Below, piece after piece: positions 55,341-64,000 of a stretch of 64,000 nt of DNA (positions are counted from its first letter, which is position 1; every line of letters starts with the position of its first letter). The notes beneath the pieces are model-generated. The model did no database searches. It saw only the letters and a list, made by a program, of their open reading frames with translations, and had not been told where the DNA came from. Where the stretch lies: assembly GCA_028284885.1 (NCBI GenBank), contig JANQQW010000194.1:17672-81671 (forward strand), in the 5' to 3' direction. The DNA comes from Planctomycetaceae bacterium (lineage in GTDB: Bacteria > Planctomycetota > Planctomycetia > Planctomycetales > Planctomycetaceae). Both the position numbers and the translations under genes were made by a program.

Positions 55341-56753
55341 ATGTCGTCTCGACTGACCGCCGTCGTCGTTCTCGCTCTTCTCGCCACGTCCGCTCGGGCC
55401 GACGACCTTGCGGACGCGAAGGCCGCGTACGCGGAGTCCGTCGCCGTGGCCCGCGAGGAACTGCTCGACTCCTTCACCGACGCGGTCAAGGCGGCTGCCG
55501 AGGCGGGGGAACTCGTCAGCGTGACCGAACTGGTCGAGCAGAAGGAGGCTTTCGAGAAAGCCGGCGAGTTGCCGACGAACCGCTTCATCAAGGAGGCCGT
55601 CGAGGCGTACGAGTCAGCCGAGAAGGAGGCCCGCGGGGAGGTGGTGAAGGCGTACGAGACGGCGCTGTCCGACCTGACGAAGTCCGCCAAGTTCGAGGAG
55701 GCGCGGAAGGTCGGGAACGCGTTGCAGGCGATCAAGAACGGTGGTGTGGTCGGAGCGACCGGGACGGAGACCGAGACCACGACGCCGCCCCCGAAGCCGA
55801 GGCCGAGCGATCCCGTGCTCGCAGAACTGCAGGAGGCGAAGGAGGAGTACCAGGCGGACTACGACGAAGTCGCGAAGCAGCTGCTGGCCGACATCGACGA
55901 GCGGATTCTGGAGCTGAGCAAGGCCGGCCAGCTCGACGCGATCGAGGCGGTGCAGAAGCTCCGCGAGGAGTTCGAGTCGACCGGGAACATCGAGAACCCG
56001 GCGGACGACGACGTGAAGTTCGCCAAGGCGAAGTTCGACCGGGCGCTGACGAGGCACGTCCGGGCGATGACGGCCTCGTACCGCAAGGCGATCGGGCGGT
56101 ACCGACGGGCGAAGAACACCGAGGGGGTGGAGAAGCTGGAGGCCGAGCTCGCCGCCTGGACGGCAGACGCCGGGCGGCCGACCGGAACCTCGCGGGTGAT
56201 CGACCTGATCCGGCTCGTCGACGTGAAGTTCGACGCGAAGCCGACGAACAAGTGGTCGGTGAAGGACGGGAGCCTGTACTGCACGGACGGCGGGCTCGTC
56301 CCGAAGGTCGTCTTCCCGTACGAACCGCCGCGGGAGTACGACTTCTCGATGGAGTTCATGCAGCCGAACCTGCGGAACGACCTCGGGATGATCATGCCGA
56401 ACCGCGCAGGCAGCACCTTCTACTGGGGGATCGGCGGTCGGGACAGCCTGTTTCTGCTGCGAGCGGCCTCGGACCCGCAGCCGTTCAAGCGAAACCTGAA
56501 GGGGGCGTTTCGGCCGGGCGTGAAGTACCGAACTCGCGTGCAGGTTCGTGAGAAGGAGGTGCGAACCTACGTCAACGGCCGGTTGATCTACGCCTACAAG
56601 GGCGACCTCGGCAACCTCGGCGTCGACAACTGGCACCGCACCGAGGCGACCAACCAGCTGGCCGTCTTCGCCGACGACCCGACCATGTTCAGCAAGATCA
56701 CGGTCAAGGAGGTCTCGGGGCCCGGGAGGGTGATTCGCGAGGCCACGAACTGA
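55341..56753 (+). CDS. Secreted coiled-coil protein with C-terminal laminin-G/ConA-like domain
   Basis: A 470-residue protein with a signal peptide (VVVLALLATSARA). Two similar helical arrays follow: AKAAYAESVAVAREELLDSF near 25 and AKEEYQADYDEVAKQLLADI near 165, each with ELxSxxxxxEAVQK-like helices, separated by a Thr/Pro linker. From about 280 a beta-sandwich follows, with VKFDAKPTNKWSVKDGSLYC and DNWHRTEATNQLAVF, as in planctomycete sugar-binding secreted proteins. TAGACT near 55299 may be its -10. Function unknown. Confidence 0.7.
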   Translation: MSSRLTAVVVLALLATSARADDLADAKAAYAESVAVAREELLDSFTDAVKAAAEAGELVSVTELVEQKEAFEKAGELPTNRFIKEAVEAYESAEKEARGEVVKAYETALSDLTKSAKFEEARKVGNALQAIKNGGVVGATGTETETTTPPPKPRPSDPVLAELQEAKEEYQADYDEVAKQLLADIDERILELSKAGQLDAIEAVQKLREEFESTGNIENPADDDVKFAKAKFDRALTRHVRAMTASYRKAIGRYRRAKNTEGVEKLEAELAAWTADAGRPTGTSRVIDLIRLVDVKFDAKPTNKWSVKDGSLYCTDGGLVPKVVFPYEPPREYDFSMEFMQPNLRNDLGMIMPNRAGSTFYWGIGGRDSLFLLRAASDPQPFKRNLKGAFRPGVKYRTRVQVREKEVRTYVNGRLIYAYKGDLGNLGVDNWHRTEATNQLAVFADDPTMFSKITVKEVSGPGRVIREATN

Positions 56754-56769
56754 CGCCGGGCGAGCGGCG

Positions 56770-57747
56770 TCAGTAGCCGCTCTGGTTCCGCAGCTGCTCG
56801 CGTTGGGCGGCCGAGAGTTCGCCTTCGCCGGTCGGTCGAAGCTGCCGAGCTCCCGGGACCCAGCTCGGGAGTGGCTCGAACTGCTCGTTCGGTGAGGCGG
56901 TCCGCGGCCGACGGTACTGGGCGTCGCGAACGGCAGTCGGACGCGTCGGATGGCGGGGTGCCGCGGCGGCGGTCTGACGGATGGCGAGGCTCGGCGTTCG
57001 GCCGCCGCTTGCGATCTGGGTGTCACCCCGTTGCGCTCGGAGCTCGCCGAGTAGCGTCTGGGCCTCCTCGAGCTCCGGATTCGCCTGAATGGCCGCGATG
57101 AGCTCCCGTTCGGAGGCCTCGAACCGGCCTTCCTCCATCAGGATGTGGCCCAGGTTGTAGTGGGCCGCGGCTCGCCCGACGGTCGAGACGAAGTGCGACC
57201 GAGCCGCTTCGACGTCGCCCGCGTGGGCGAGGGAGACGCCGAGGTTGTAGCGGATGCTGGTGGCGTCGGGGGCGAGGTTCGCCGCTCGACGGAGGACGGG
57301 GATCGCCTCGTTCCACCGCTGGCGGCTGGCGTAGAACTGCCCGAGGGCTTCCTGGGCGGTCGCGTCGTCACGGTGGAGCTGGGCGACCTGCTGGAAGCGT
57401 TGCTCTGCCTCCTGGTGCCGGTCGGCGAGCTGGTCGAGCCGGGCGAGTCCGAGCATCGCGTCACGGGAGTCCGGCTGCTCGCGGAGAACGAACCCGTACG
57501 ACTGCCGGGCCTGGGCGACCATTCCCTGCCGTTCCTGCATACGAGCATAGGCGAGGAACACCGCAGACGGGTTCTCGAGCTTGCTCGCCGCCTTCTGGAA
57601 CTCCTCGGACTTCTTCTCCGAGACCTTGGCGACGGGCGTCTCGGGCGCCTTCTGCGGGCTGGCCGCGGTGCGCAGCGAGTTGCAGCCGACGGCCGAGCAG
57701 GCCCCGAGGAGCGCTGCGAGGGCGATGCTTCTGTGGAGCCGGGGCAC
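56770..57747 (-). CDS. TPR lipoprotein
   Basis: A 325-residue protein with a lipobox-like end to the signal peptide (LLGACSAVGC) followed by five or so TPR units (ARQSYGFVLREQPDSRDAM; AIPVLRRAANLAPDATSIRYNLG) and a Pro/Arg-rich tail. GTG 57747 is the start because AGGAGG stands six bases ahead; the longer frame (57765) starts at the GTG before that Shine-Dalgarno. It is third in an operon after the lipoprotein and the AAA+ ATPase. Confidence 0.8.
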   Translation of the reverse strand: MPRLHRSIALAALLGACSAVGCNSLRTAASPQKAPETPVAKVSEKKSEEFQKAASKLENPSAVFLAYARMQERQGMVAQARQSYGFVLREQPDSRDAMLGLARLDQLADRHQEAEQRFQQVAQLHRDDATAQEALGQFYASRQRWNEAIPVLRRAANLAPDATSIRYNLGVSLAHAGDVEAARSHFVSTVGRAAAHYNLGHILMEEGRFEASERELIAAIQANPELEEAQTLLGELRAQRGDTQIASGGRTPSLAIRQTAAAAPRHPTRPTAVRDAQYRRPRTASPNEQFEPLPSWVPGARQLRPTGEGELSAAQREQLRNQSGY

Positions 57748-57810
57748 GTTGCACCTCCTGTGCACACGCGTGGCGTGTCGGTCGTGGACGTCGGCGAGAG
57801 GACGACCGAA

Positions 57811-59385
57811 CTACAGACGGCAGAAGAACCGTTTGGCAGCGTCGGCCAGGAGCTCCGGCGTGAGCACCGGGTCCTTTCTTCCGAATCGACAGACCGACTG
57901 GGCAATGTCCAGCAAATCTCGGGGATCGCTCGACCTTGCCGTTTTTCCGGCTTCGTAGAACTGGGTGAAGAGGAAGTCCACGGCGGCGGGCGAGAACTCG
58001 AATCCCCGCTGCTCGCAGCAGAGCCTGAAGATCGCGGTGTACATCTCGCGGTCCGGCGGGCCGATGTGGATCTTGTGGCGGATGCGGCGGAGGAACGCCT
58101 CGTCCACGAGCTCTCGCGGGTCGAGGTTCGTCGAGAACAGGATCATCTGCTCGAACGGGACGGGGAACTTCTTGCCCGTGGCGAGCGTGAGGTAGTCGAG
58201 CTTCTCCTCCAGCGGCACGATCCACCGGTTGAGGAGGTCGCGGGGGCTGACGATCTGGCGGCCGAAGTCGTCGATGAAGAAGACGCCGCCGTTCGCCTTC
58301 ACGTGCAGCGGGGCGGAGTACAGGTTGGCCGACTTGTTGTACCGCAGGTCGAGCATGTCGAGCGTGAGCTCGCCGCCGGCGATGATGACCGGCCGCCGGA
58401 TCCGTCGCCAACGCAGGTCGGCCTGCCCGTGCGTGCGGGCCCGCTCCGGGTCTAGCATGGCGGCGTCGGCCAGGCCCACGCTCAGCCGCTCGGCCTGGTC
58501 GGTCGCGTCGTGCAGCGTGGGGTCGTACACGGTGATCACGTTCCCCTCCGTCTGGACGGCGTAGGGGACGTGGATCTCTCCACCGAAGGTGTTCAGGAAC
58601 CGGCCGAGCCCCTTGGCGACCATCGTCTTGCCGTTGCCGGGCGGGCCGTAGACGAAGATCGAACGGCCGCTGCAGACCGCGGGGCCGAGTTCGTCGATCA
58701 GGTCGTCCCGCACGATCATCCCGGCGAACGCGCGGCGGAGCGCGTCCGGGGAGCACTCGGTGCCGGTCACCGTCTGCCGGAGGCACTGCTGGGCGTAGGC
58801 CTCCAGCGTGACGGGGGCGGGGCCGACGTACCGGCAGCCCTCGAACGCGTCGCGGGCCCGCTTGCGTCCGGCGTCGGTCAGGTTGAAGCGGTACGAGGCC
58901 GGGCCGATCATGTCGCCCGTCGAGACCTCGATGCAGCGTTCCCCCTTCAGGAACGTCAGCGCCTCCTCGACGATCTGGAACGGAAGCCGGAGCTGCCGGG
59001 AGACCTGGATGCCCAGCATGTTCCCCTGCAGGTGCAGGTACTTCAGCACCAGGTCGCAGACCTGCATCAAGGTCAGGCCGGTGTCCTCGAGCGTGACCGG
59101 GCAGGGGGGCGGGGCGACGTGACGTTGCGGCGGTGCGGACTCGCCCCGCGGCGCACCGAAGACCCGTCGCGACGCGAAGGCGACCTCCGAGTCGGGCTCG
59201 CCGAACTCGCGCTCGGCCTTCGGCCGCGACGCCCCGGCCTCTCCCGTCTCGAAGAGATCGGAGTACAGGTCCGGCCGCGAACCGACTCCCTCTTCCCGGG
59301 GCGACGCCTCTTTGGGAGTGGCCCGCTCCTGTGCCCCGTCGCCGGGGTCGGAGTCGGGATCCGGTGTCGCGCGAGTGTCGATCAC
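57811..59385 (-). CDS. AAA+ ATPase with winged-helix-like N-terminal region
   Basis: A 524-residue protein. Residues 1-90 are charged and low-complexity; 100-180 look like a winged helix (LLxCDLVLKYLHLQGN; VSRQLRLPFQIVEEALTFL). Walker A GPPGNGKT is at 247-254 and Walker B FFIDDFG at 368-374. The presence of ILFSTNLDPRELVDEAFLRRI fits the MoxR/bEBP-like AAA+ group. It stands between a lipoprotein and a TPR lipoprotein gene, so it probably powers or remodels a membrane-linked complex. No secretion ATPase is nearby. Confidence 0.82.
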   Translation of the reverse strand: MIDTRATPDPDSDPGDGAQERATPKEASPREEGVGSRPDLYSDLFETGEAGASRPKAEREFGEPDSEVAFASRRVFGAPRGESAPPQRHVAPPPCPVTLEDTGLTLMQVCDLVLKYLHLQGNMLGIQVSRQLRLPFQIVEEALTFLKGERCIEVSTGDMIGPASYRFNLTDAGRKRARDAFEGCRYVGPAPVTLEAYAQQCLRQTVTGTECSPDALRRAFAGMIVRDDLIDELGPAVCSGRSIFVYGPPGNGKTMVAKGLGRFLNTFGGEIHVPYAVQTEGNVITVYDPTLHDATDQAERLSVGLADAAMLDPERARTHGQADLRWRRIRRPVIIAGGELTLDMLDLRYNKSANLYSAPLHVKANGGVFFIDDFGRQIVSPRDLLNRWIVPLEEKLDYLTLATGKKFPVPFEQMILFSTNLDPRELVDEAFLRRIRHKIHIGPPDREMYTAIFRLCCEQRGFEFSPAAVDFLFTQFYEAGKTARSSDPRDLLDIAQSVCRFGRKDPVLTPELLADAAKRFFCRL

Positions 59386-59442
59386 GTGGTCGTCCGGGGT
59401 TCGAACGAGGCGAGTCGGACCGGGGCCGGTCCGGCGAGTCGG

Positions 59443-60189
59443 TCAGCCACCCGTGCCGACGCCGGTCGGGTTCGGGTTGAACTGAATCCGCGGCTCGGGG
59501 ATCGAGTCGCGAATCGCCCGCTGGATGGCGTCGGTGTACTCGGCCGGCGTGCCGACGGGCGAGGTGACTCGCGGCACGATCGGCGGGCAGTGCTCCTCGC
59601 CCACCATCTCGTGGGCGGCGAGCTGCACGTTCTGCATCCGCACCTCGTTGACCGACGGGTCGAGGACGGTCTGCACGAACGCGACCCGCCGCTGCGGCGG
59701 AATCTCACGCAGAATCCACGCGAGGTGGCTGCGACCCGCGTGGGTCAGCTCCTGCGTGTCCTCCTCGAAGTGGTAGTCGTACAGCGTCGTCTCGGTGGTC
59801 CAGCCGTTGGCGACCTGGTTCGACACGACGTTCCGCACGTAGGCGCGGCCCTGGCAGTTGTACGGCCACGGCCAGTAGTGGGCCGCGTGGTAGCGGTGCG
59901 AGAACTGCTGCTGCGGTCCGACGGGTCGCGGTCGCGGCGGCCAGACCTTGCCCTTGTAGCAACGCTGTCGCGCGCCGACCGGCTCGGTCGCCTTCAAGGC
60001 GTACCACTCCTCGGACCAGCGGTCCGGTGGCTGGCAACCGTGGCCGCCGTCCACGCACTCGCCGTCCGGGCATCCGATCTGGCTGCACTCGGCGGAGTTC
60101 GAGATGTTCGGCCCGCCGGCACAGCCGACGAAGACCGGGAACAGCCCCGCCAGCACGAAGGCCGGCACGCATCGCATTCGTCGAGACAT
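59443..60189 (-). CDS. Cys-rich lipoprotein
   Basis: A 248-residue lipoprotein (lipobox LFPVFVGC near residue 23). After it come NSAECSQIGCPDGECVDGGHGC with paired Cys, and an aromatic-rich part (HYWPWPYNCQGRAYVRNVV). The C-terminal half is helical. ATG 60189 follows a GGGGGA stretch. It begins an operon with the AAA+ ATPase and TPR lipoprotein. Function unknown. Confidence 0.68.
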   Translation of the reverse strand: MSRRMRCVPAFVLAGLFPVFVGCAGGPNISNSAECSQIGCPDGECVDGGHGCQPPDRWSEEWYALKATEPVGARQRCYKGKVWPPRPRPVGPQQQFSHRYHAAHYWPWPYNCQGRAYVRNVVSNQVANGWTTETTLYDYHFEEDTQELTHAGRSHLAWILREIPPQRRVAFVQTVLDPSVNEVRMQNVQLAAHEMVGEEHCPPIVPRVTSPVGTPAEYTDAIQRAIRDSIPEPRIQFNPNPTGVGTGG

Positions 60190-60458
60190 CGTGGGTCCCC
60201 CCCAAGTCTGCGTCGTTGCCCGCTCGGGTTGACTGGTCCCGTGGACGCTCGCCGAGTCCCTCGGCGTGGCCGCGACGCTCCGCGTGGACCGGGGGGCTCT
60301 CCGCGCTCGCGGGAAGCCGCCCACTGCGTCTATCGGCGGTCGTCGGAAGCGGTGATGACGACAAACGGGGTCGAACCGACCGACTCGCGACGGGTGCCCG
60401 GCAAACTTTGACAATCGCGCCGGTCACCGGCGTCACGCGGCCGATGCGTGGCGCGCGA

Positions 60459-60773
60459 TCACTGCTCGGGCAGCTCGACGAACACGTCGTCCCCCTCGAC
60501 CGTCACCGGGAACTTCGGGTGCGACAGGCCCGCGTTCAGCTGGTGCACGCCGGTCGTCACGTCGAACTGCCACCCGTGCCACGGGCAGGTGACGATGCAC
60601 CCCGACAGTGCCCCCTGCCCGAGCGGTCCCCCCGAGTGCGGGCAGACCCCGTCCAACGCGTGGAACTCGCCCTCCACGTTGAACAACGCGATCATCCGCC
60701 CCCCGGCCGCCAACTCGATCCCCTCCCCGGGCGGCACGTCGGAGACACTGGCGACACGATGACGATCGGGCAC
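60459..60773 (-). CDS. Rieske [2Fe-2S] ferredoxin
   Basis: A 104-residue small Rieske protein. Cluster ligands are Cys44 and His46 (DGVCPHSGGPLGQG) and Cys63 and His66 (CIVTCPWHGWQFD). It would hand electrons to an oxygenase or reductase not encoded here. GTG 60773 is taken as the start because upstream codons belong to the TTGGAACCACG repeat (60795-60825). Confidence 0.93.
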   Translation of the reverse strand: MPDRHRVASVSDVPPGEGIELAAGGRMIALFNVEGEFHALDGVCPHSGGPLGQGALSGCIVTCPWHGWQFDVTTGVHQLNAGLSHPKFPVTVEGDDVFVELPEQ

Positions 60774-60794
60774 GGCTTGTTCTCTGCTGTTGTT

Positions 60795-60825
60795 GGAACC
60801 ACGAAATACACGAGACACGCGAAAG
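60795..60825. repeat. GGAACCACGAAATACACGAG repeat, left copy
   Basis: The inverse of 61134-61155 (GGAACCACGAAACACACG on the other strand). The two copies flank the small gene at 60839-61177, about 340 bases apart, in opposite orientation. Confidence 0.55.
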
Positions 60826-60838
60826 GGCTGTCGCAGAG

Positions 60839-61177
60839 TCAGGGTGTGTCGTACTGGTCGACCAGGAATCTGGTTGCCTGCTCGAGCGACTCGAATGCCT
60901 GCTCAAGGCTGTGGCCGGTTGGGGAGAGGAAGTTCAACTGCACGTGCCACTCGTCGTCGACGGGCCAAGTGAAGGCGACCTGCTGAAAGGTCTCGACCTC
61001 GCCACCACCCATCCGGCAGAGTTCGACATGGCTGGCTGTTGTGATCCGGGTGGTGCCCGACATCTCTCGTGGAAGCGCGACGATGCCGCTGGCTCGAAGC
61101 GTGGAAACGGCCTCGTCGATCCCCGTCGAATCACTTTCGTGTGTTTCGTGGTTCCCCCCAGCCGTCACCGAATCCAT
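60839..61177 (-). CDS. Small conserved-looking protein between inverted repeats
   Basis: A 112-residue frame ending FTWPVDDEWHVQLNFLSPTGHSLEQAFESL plus a C-terminal helix, which reads as a real short protein. The N-terminal 20 residues (NHETHESD and nearby) come from the right-hand copy of the repeat, so the start is unsure; MSGTTRIT is a plausible later one. It overlaps the mnmA stop by 13 bases. No family is recognised. Confidence 0.45.
   Translation of the reverse strand: MDSVTAGGNHETHESDSTGIDEAVSTLRASGIVALPREMSGTTRITTASHVELCRMGGGEVETFQQVAFTWPVDDEWHVQLNFLSPTGHSLEQAFESLEQATRFLVDQYDTP
61134..61155. repeat. GGAACCACGAAACACACG repeat, right copy
   Basis: The inverted partner of 60795-60825, inside the 5' part of the small gene at 60839-61177 (minus strand). 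Confidence 0.55.
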
Positions 61178-62295
61178 CCCCCACCCAGGACGCGGTCACC
61201 GTCGTACAGGACGACCGCTTGTCCTGGGGCGACGCCGTACTGCGGTTCGTGGAAGGCGACGCTGAACCGGTCCTCGTCGTGGACGGTCACTGTGCAGGCC
61301 GCGGCCTCGCTGCGGTAGCGGATCTTGGCGGCGGCGTCGAACGTCGTCGCGACGCCCGGCACGAGCCAGTTCGTTCCGGTCGCCTCGAGCGAGTCGCGGG
61401 CCAGGTCCTCGCGGTCGCCGATGACGACCCGCTTCGTCTCCGGCTCGATGGCGACGACGAACCGCGGCTCGCCGAACGCGACGCCGAGGCCCTTTCGCTG
61501 GCCGACGGTGAACTTCTCGTACCCGGCGTGCGTGGCGACCACGTTGCCGGCCGTGTCGACCATCTCGCCGGCCGTGTCCCCCTTGTCGCGGTAGCGGTCG
61601 ATGAAGCCGGCGTAGTCGTTGTCCGGGATGAAGCAGATCTCCTGGCTGTCCGCCTTGTCGTGCACGCGAAGACCGGTCTCCTTCGCCAACTCGCGAATGG
61701 CCGGCTTCTCGTACTGGCCGACCGGGAACAGGATGCGGTCGAGCAGGTCGCGGTCGATGCCGAAGAGCACGTACGACTGGTCCTTCGACGCGTCCTCGCC
61801 GCGGACGAGGGCCGGGCGGTCCTCGCCGACGTCGACGAGTCGGGCGTAGTGGCCGGTCGCGATCCGTTCGGCCCCGACCTGCTGGGCGAAGTCCCACAGC
61901 TTGCCGAACTTGAGCCAGTTGTTGCACATCACGCACGGGTTGGGCGTGCGGCCGGCAAGGTACTCGTCCGCGAAGTAGTCCTTGATGCGGCCGAACGACT
62001 GCTCGAAGTTCACCGCGTGGAACGGGATGTCCAGCTTGTCCGCCACGCGTTGAGCGTCGGCGGCGTCGGACGCGCTGCAGCACCCCTGCTTGTTCGGCTT
62101 CGTGCTGATGACCGGTAGGTTGGTCGCGCAGACCGTCTCCACCGTCGCCCCGGACCGCATGAAGAGGCCGACCACGTCGTACCCCTCGGCCTGAAGCAAC
62201 CGCGCCGCCGCCGAACTGTCCACCCCGCCCGACATGGCGAGGACCACACGTGTGGGCACGTTGAAACTCGCGATTCGTTGACCAGACCCCAGCAT
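61165..62295 (-). CDS. mnmA: tRNA-specific 2-thiouridylase
   Basis: A 376-residue enzyme that thiolates U34 of certain tRNAs. The PP-loop SGGVDSS is at 22-28. The catalytic Cys pair is Cys121 (NPCVMCN) and Cys221 (SQEICFIPD), and GHYARL and GQRKGLGV are intact. The start near 62295 gives a short extra N-terminal part; ATG 62295 is the annotated one. A persulfide donor should be encoded elsewhere. Confidence 0.95.
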   Translation of the reverse strand: MLGSGQRIASFNVPTRVVLAMSGGVDSSAAARLLQAEGYDVVGLFMRSGATVETVCATNLPVISTKPNKQGCCSASDAADAQRVADKLDIPFHAVNFEQSFGRIKDYFADEYLAGRTPNPCVMCNNWLKFGKLWDFAQQVGAERIATGHYARLVDVGEDRPALVRGEDASKDQSYVLFGIDRDLLDRILFPVGQYEKPAIRELAKETGLRVHDKADSQEICFIPDNDYAGFIDRYRDKGDTAGEMVDTAGNVVATHAGYEKFTVGQRKGLGVAFGEPRFVVAIEPETKRVVIGDREDLARDSLEATGTNWLVPGVATTFDAAAKIRYRSEAAACTVTVHDEDRFSVAFHEPQYGVAPGQAVVLYDGDRVLGGGWIR

Positions 62296-62475
62296 AGGGA
62301 CACTGGGGCCGCGGTCCAGTTCGGGACCAACGGCCTTCCGGCCGGGACTCGGTTCGCGACCGACGGCCGAGATCGATGGAGTGACTGGCGATCAGTATTC
62401 GTTTGTGTTCTCCTGCTTCGCGACTCCCGCATCGACTCGAAACTGCTCCGAAATCCGTGAACGAGGACACCGAAG

Positions 62476-62880
62476 GTGAGCGACGAAACGCAGCAAGAGT
62501 ATTCGGAGGGCTCCGCCCAGGTCGTCGGCTTCGACGGCACGCGTGAGGATCTCAAGAGCGTGGCCATGCTGCAGAAGGCCATTCTGCTCTGCATCCTCGT
62601 CAACCTGGGCTCGATGGTCGGGAACTACTTCGTTCCCGAAGAGTACAACCTCCCCGTACTCGGTCTCTTTGGCGTCGCAACCCTCGCGAGTACCGTGTTC
62701 GTGTTCCTGCTGGCCGCCAAGCTGTACGGTGCCGCGTCGGGCATCATGATGGGGCTCATGACGTTCGTCCCGTGCATGGGGCTGATCGTCCTGCTCATCG
62801 TCAACGGCAAGGCGACCTCCGTGCTGCAGGCCAACGGTCTGAAGGTCGGACTGCTCGGAGCCGATCCCTCGAAGGTCTGA
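62476..62880 (+). CDS. Small membrane protein, three helices
   Basis: A 134-residue protein with hydrophobic segments at about 32-52, 60-82 and 88-112 (LLCILVNLGSMVGNYF; LGLFGVATLASTVFVFLLAA; MMGLMTFVPCMGLIVLLIV). The N-terminal 20 residues are acidic and polar. GTG 62476 follows a short AAGG. No family is recognised. Confidence 0.6.
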   Translation: MSDETQQEYSEGSAQVVGFDGTREDLKSVAMLQKAILLCILVNLGSMVGNYFVPEEYNLPVLGLFGVATLASTVFVFLLAAKLYGAASGIMMGLMTFVPCMGLIVLLIVNGKATSVLQANGLKVGLLGADPSKV

Positions 62881-62932
62881 CGATCGGCCGGCGGACGCCT
62901 GCGGGGAGCGTACGGCTTCCGGGGACGTCACA

Positions 62933-64000
62933 CTACTCCTGGACCAACCCGGCGGCCACCATCTCCTGGACGAGCCTACGCGCGATCGGTCCGGCGGCGC
63001 GGCCGCCGCTGGCGGCGTTCTCCAAGGCGATGCAGAAGGCGTAGCGGGGGTTGTCGGCCGGGGCGTAGCCGGCGAACCAGGCGTGGTCCTCGGCTCCCGA
63101 GACCTCGGCCGTCCCCGTCTTGCCGGCGATTGTGACGTTCGGAAGGCGGACGCGACGGTAACCGGTTCCCTGCGGATCGGCGACGGTTCTCTCCAGGCCG
63201 TTGCGGACGATCATCAACGTCGCCGGGCGAAGGTCGGGGATGCGGCGCGGCTTCGGCGGATCGACGACGCTCCCCACGTCGCCGGGGCGTTCGAGCCGCT
63301 TCACGACGTGCGGCGTGACGAGCCAGCCGTCGTTCGCGATCGCCGCCATCATGCGGGCGACCTGCATCGGAGTCGCCGTCAGTCGGGACTGGCCGATCGC
63401 GAGCCCGAGCGTGTCTCCTTCGTACCACGGCTCGTCGCTCGCGCTCGCGAGGCGAACCTCGCCCGGCGGCCGGGGAACGTGGCCGCCACGTTCGCCGGGC
63501 AGTTCGACTCCCGTCGGGCGACCGAAGCCGAACCGTTCGGCCCACTTCACCAGCGGCTCCGGTCCCATGCGACGCGCCGCGGCGAAGAAGTAGACGTTGC
63601 ACGACTGGGCGAGGGCGTCGGGCAGGTCGAGGTCGCCGTGCCCGCGGCCGAAGTGCCGGTAGACGTAGCAGCGATGCCGCTTCGGCGTGTCGAGGAAGCC
63701 GCGGCAGTGGAACGGCTGCGTGGGATCGACGAAACCCTCCTGCACGAGGGCAACGGCGGTGAGTGTCTTGAAGACCGAGCCGGGCGGCAGCGTCATCCGC
63801 GTGCATCGCGGGAAGAACGGCCGTCGAGGGTCGTCGAGCAGGGCCTGCCAGCGGTCCGGCGTGGGGTGGGCGACGTCGGCAAGGTCGAACCGCGGGGCCG
63901 AGGCGGCCGCGACGACGGCGCCGGTGTGAACGTCGAGTACGACGACGGCACCGCCCGGGGGGACGATCGGCTCGCCGCTCTCGGAGTCGACGCCGTGCTC
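62933..64000 (-). CDS. Penicillin-binding transpeptidase (PBP2/FtsI type), 5' truncated
   Basis: The C-terminal 355 residues of a class B penicillin-binding protein; the frame is open to the window end. Motifs are Ser-x-x-Lys in PPGSVFKTL, Ser-x-Asn in AQSCNVYF and KTG in AGKTGTAE. Preceding text VVVLDVHTGAVVAAASAPRFD is typical of the domain entry. It cross-links peptidoglycan; genes of this type support the now accepted view that planctomycetes have a peptidoglycan wall. The N-terminal part lies beyond base 64000. Confidence 0.92.
   Translation of the reverse strand, partial: EHGVDSESGEPIVPPGGAVVVLDVHTGAVVAAASAPRFDLADVAHPTPDRWQALLDDPRRPFFPRCTRMTLPPGSVFKTLTAVALVQEGFVDPTQPFHCRGFLDTPKRHRCYVYRHFGRGHGDLDLPDALAQSCNVYFFAAARRMGPEPLVKWAERFGFGRPTGVELPGERGGHVPRPPGEVRLASASDEPWYEGDTLGLAIGQSRLTATPMQVARMMAAIANDGWLVTPHVVKRLERPGDVGSVVDPPKPRRIPDLRPATLMIVRNGLERTVADPQGTGYRRVRLPNVTIAGKTGTAEVSGAEDHAWFAGYAPADNPRYAFCIALENAASGGRAAGPIARRLVQEMVAAGLVQE

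Overview
The window reads as chromosomal DNA of a planctomycete, probably of the Planctomycetales. The DNA is high in GC with many GTG starts. Two genes encode DUF1559 pseudopilins, which begin with a type IV pilin-like leader and are typical of this phylum. Many other products are secreted proteins or lipoproteins of a planctomycete kind. I saw no rRNA, tRNA, CRISPR array, integrase or transposase gene, so most of the window looks like core genome with a few small accessory patches.

Layout. 1-9 kb: the end of a HhH-GPD-like protein with a lysine-rich tail, a TPR protein, a YebC/PmpR regulator, two tandem zinc-ribbon membrane proteins, and a minus-strand operon of acyl carrier protein, FabF and a FabF-like protein that has lost two catalytic residues. 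9.6-12.6 kb: pgsB-pgsC-pgsW, overlapping genes for a poly-gamma-glutamate system; pgsB carries a structured 101-bp repeat in frame. 12.6-13.9 kb: a lower-GC pair of unknown genes beside a palindromic repeat. 14-23 kb: PutA, a YHS-like secreted protein, ArgJ, a CehA/McbA-type metallohydrolase and an unknown protein, followed by a 131-bp terminal-inverted-repeat element. 23-27.5 kb: a response regulator, then an SGNH-like protein, a DUF1559 pseudopilin and an MBOAT acyltransferase. 27.5-30 kb: a STAS protein and a LOG-domain fusion protein.

30-35.2 kb is a nitrogen-control block on the minus strand: amtB, two PII genes and glnD. 35-40 kb: a lipase-like hydrolase, a secreted protein, an ATP-grasp protein, a Fur-family regulator, a FlgM-like protein and a membrane protein. 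40.3-42.0 kb is a lower-GC AIPR-family (phage-resistance type) gene. 42-48.5 kb: two GNAT proteins, a VOC protein, threonine aldolase, HisD, a membrane protein and a serine beta-lactamase-like hydrolase. 48.7-49.2 kb is a third lower-GC gene. 49.3-51.8 kb is a complete AmmeMemoRadiSam set: the radical SAM enzyme on one strand and a Memo-AMMECR1 fusion diverging from it. At 51.87-52.05 kb a clear cobalamin riboswitch leads into the second DUF1559 gene. 53-57 kb: Sua5, an NHL protein and a coiled-coil/laminin-G-like secreted protein. 56.8-60.2 kb is a minus-strand lipoprotein, AAA+ ATPase and TPR operon. 60.4-64 kb: a Rieske ferredoxin, MnmA, small proteins and the C-terminal part of a penicillin-binding transpeptidase.

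The strongest unexplained signals are the 101-bp repeat shared by pgsB and the 5' end of putA, with paired stem changes; the B12 riboswitch in front of a pseudopilin gene; the degenerate ketosynthase coupled to FabF; the LOG-domain fusion; and the low-GC unknown gene pair at 12.7-13.9 kb. All assignments rest on reading motifs by eye; no database search was run.
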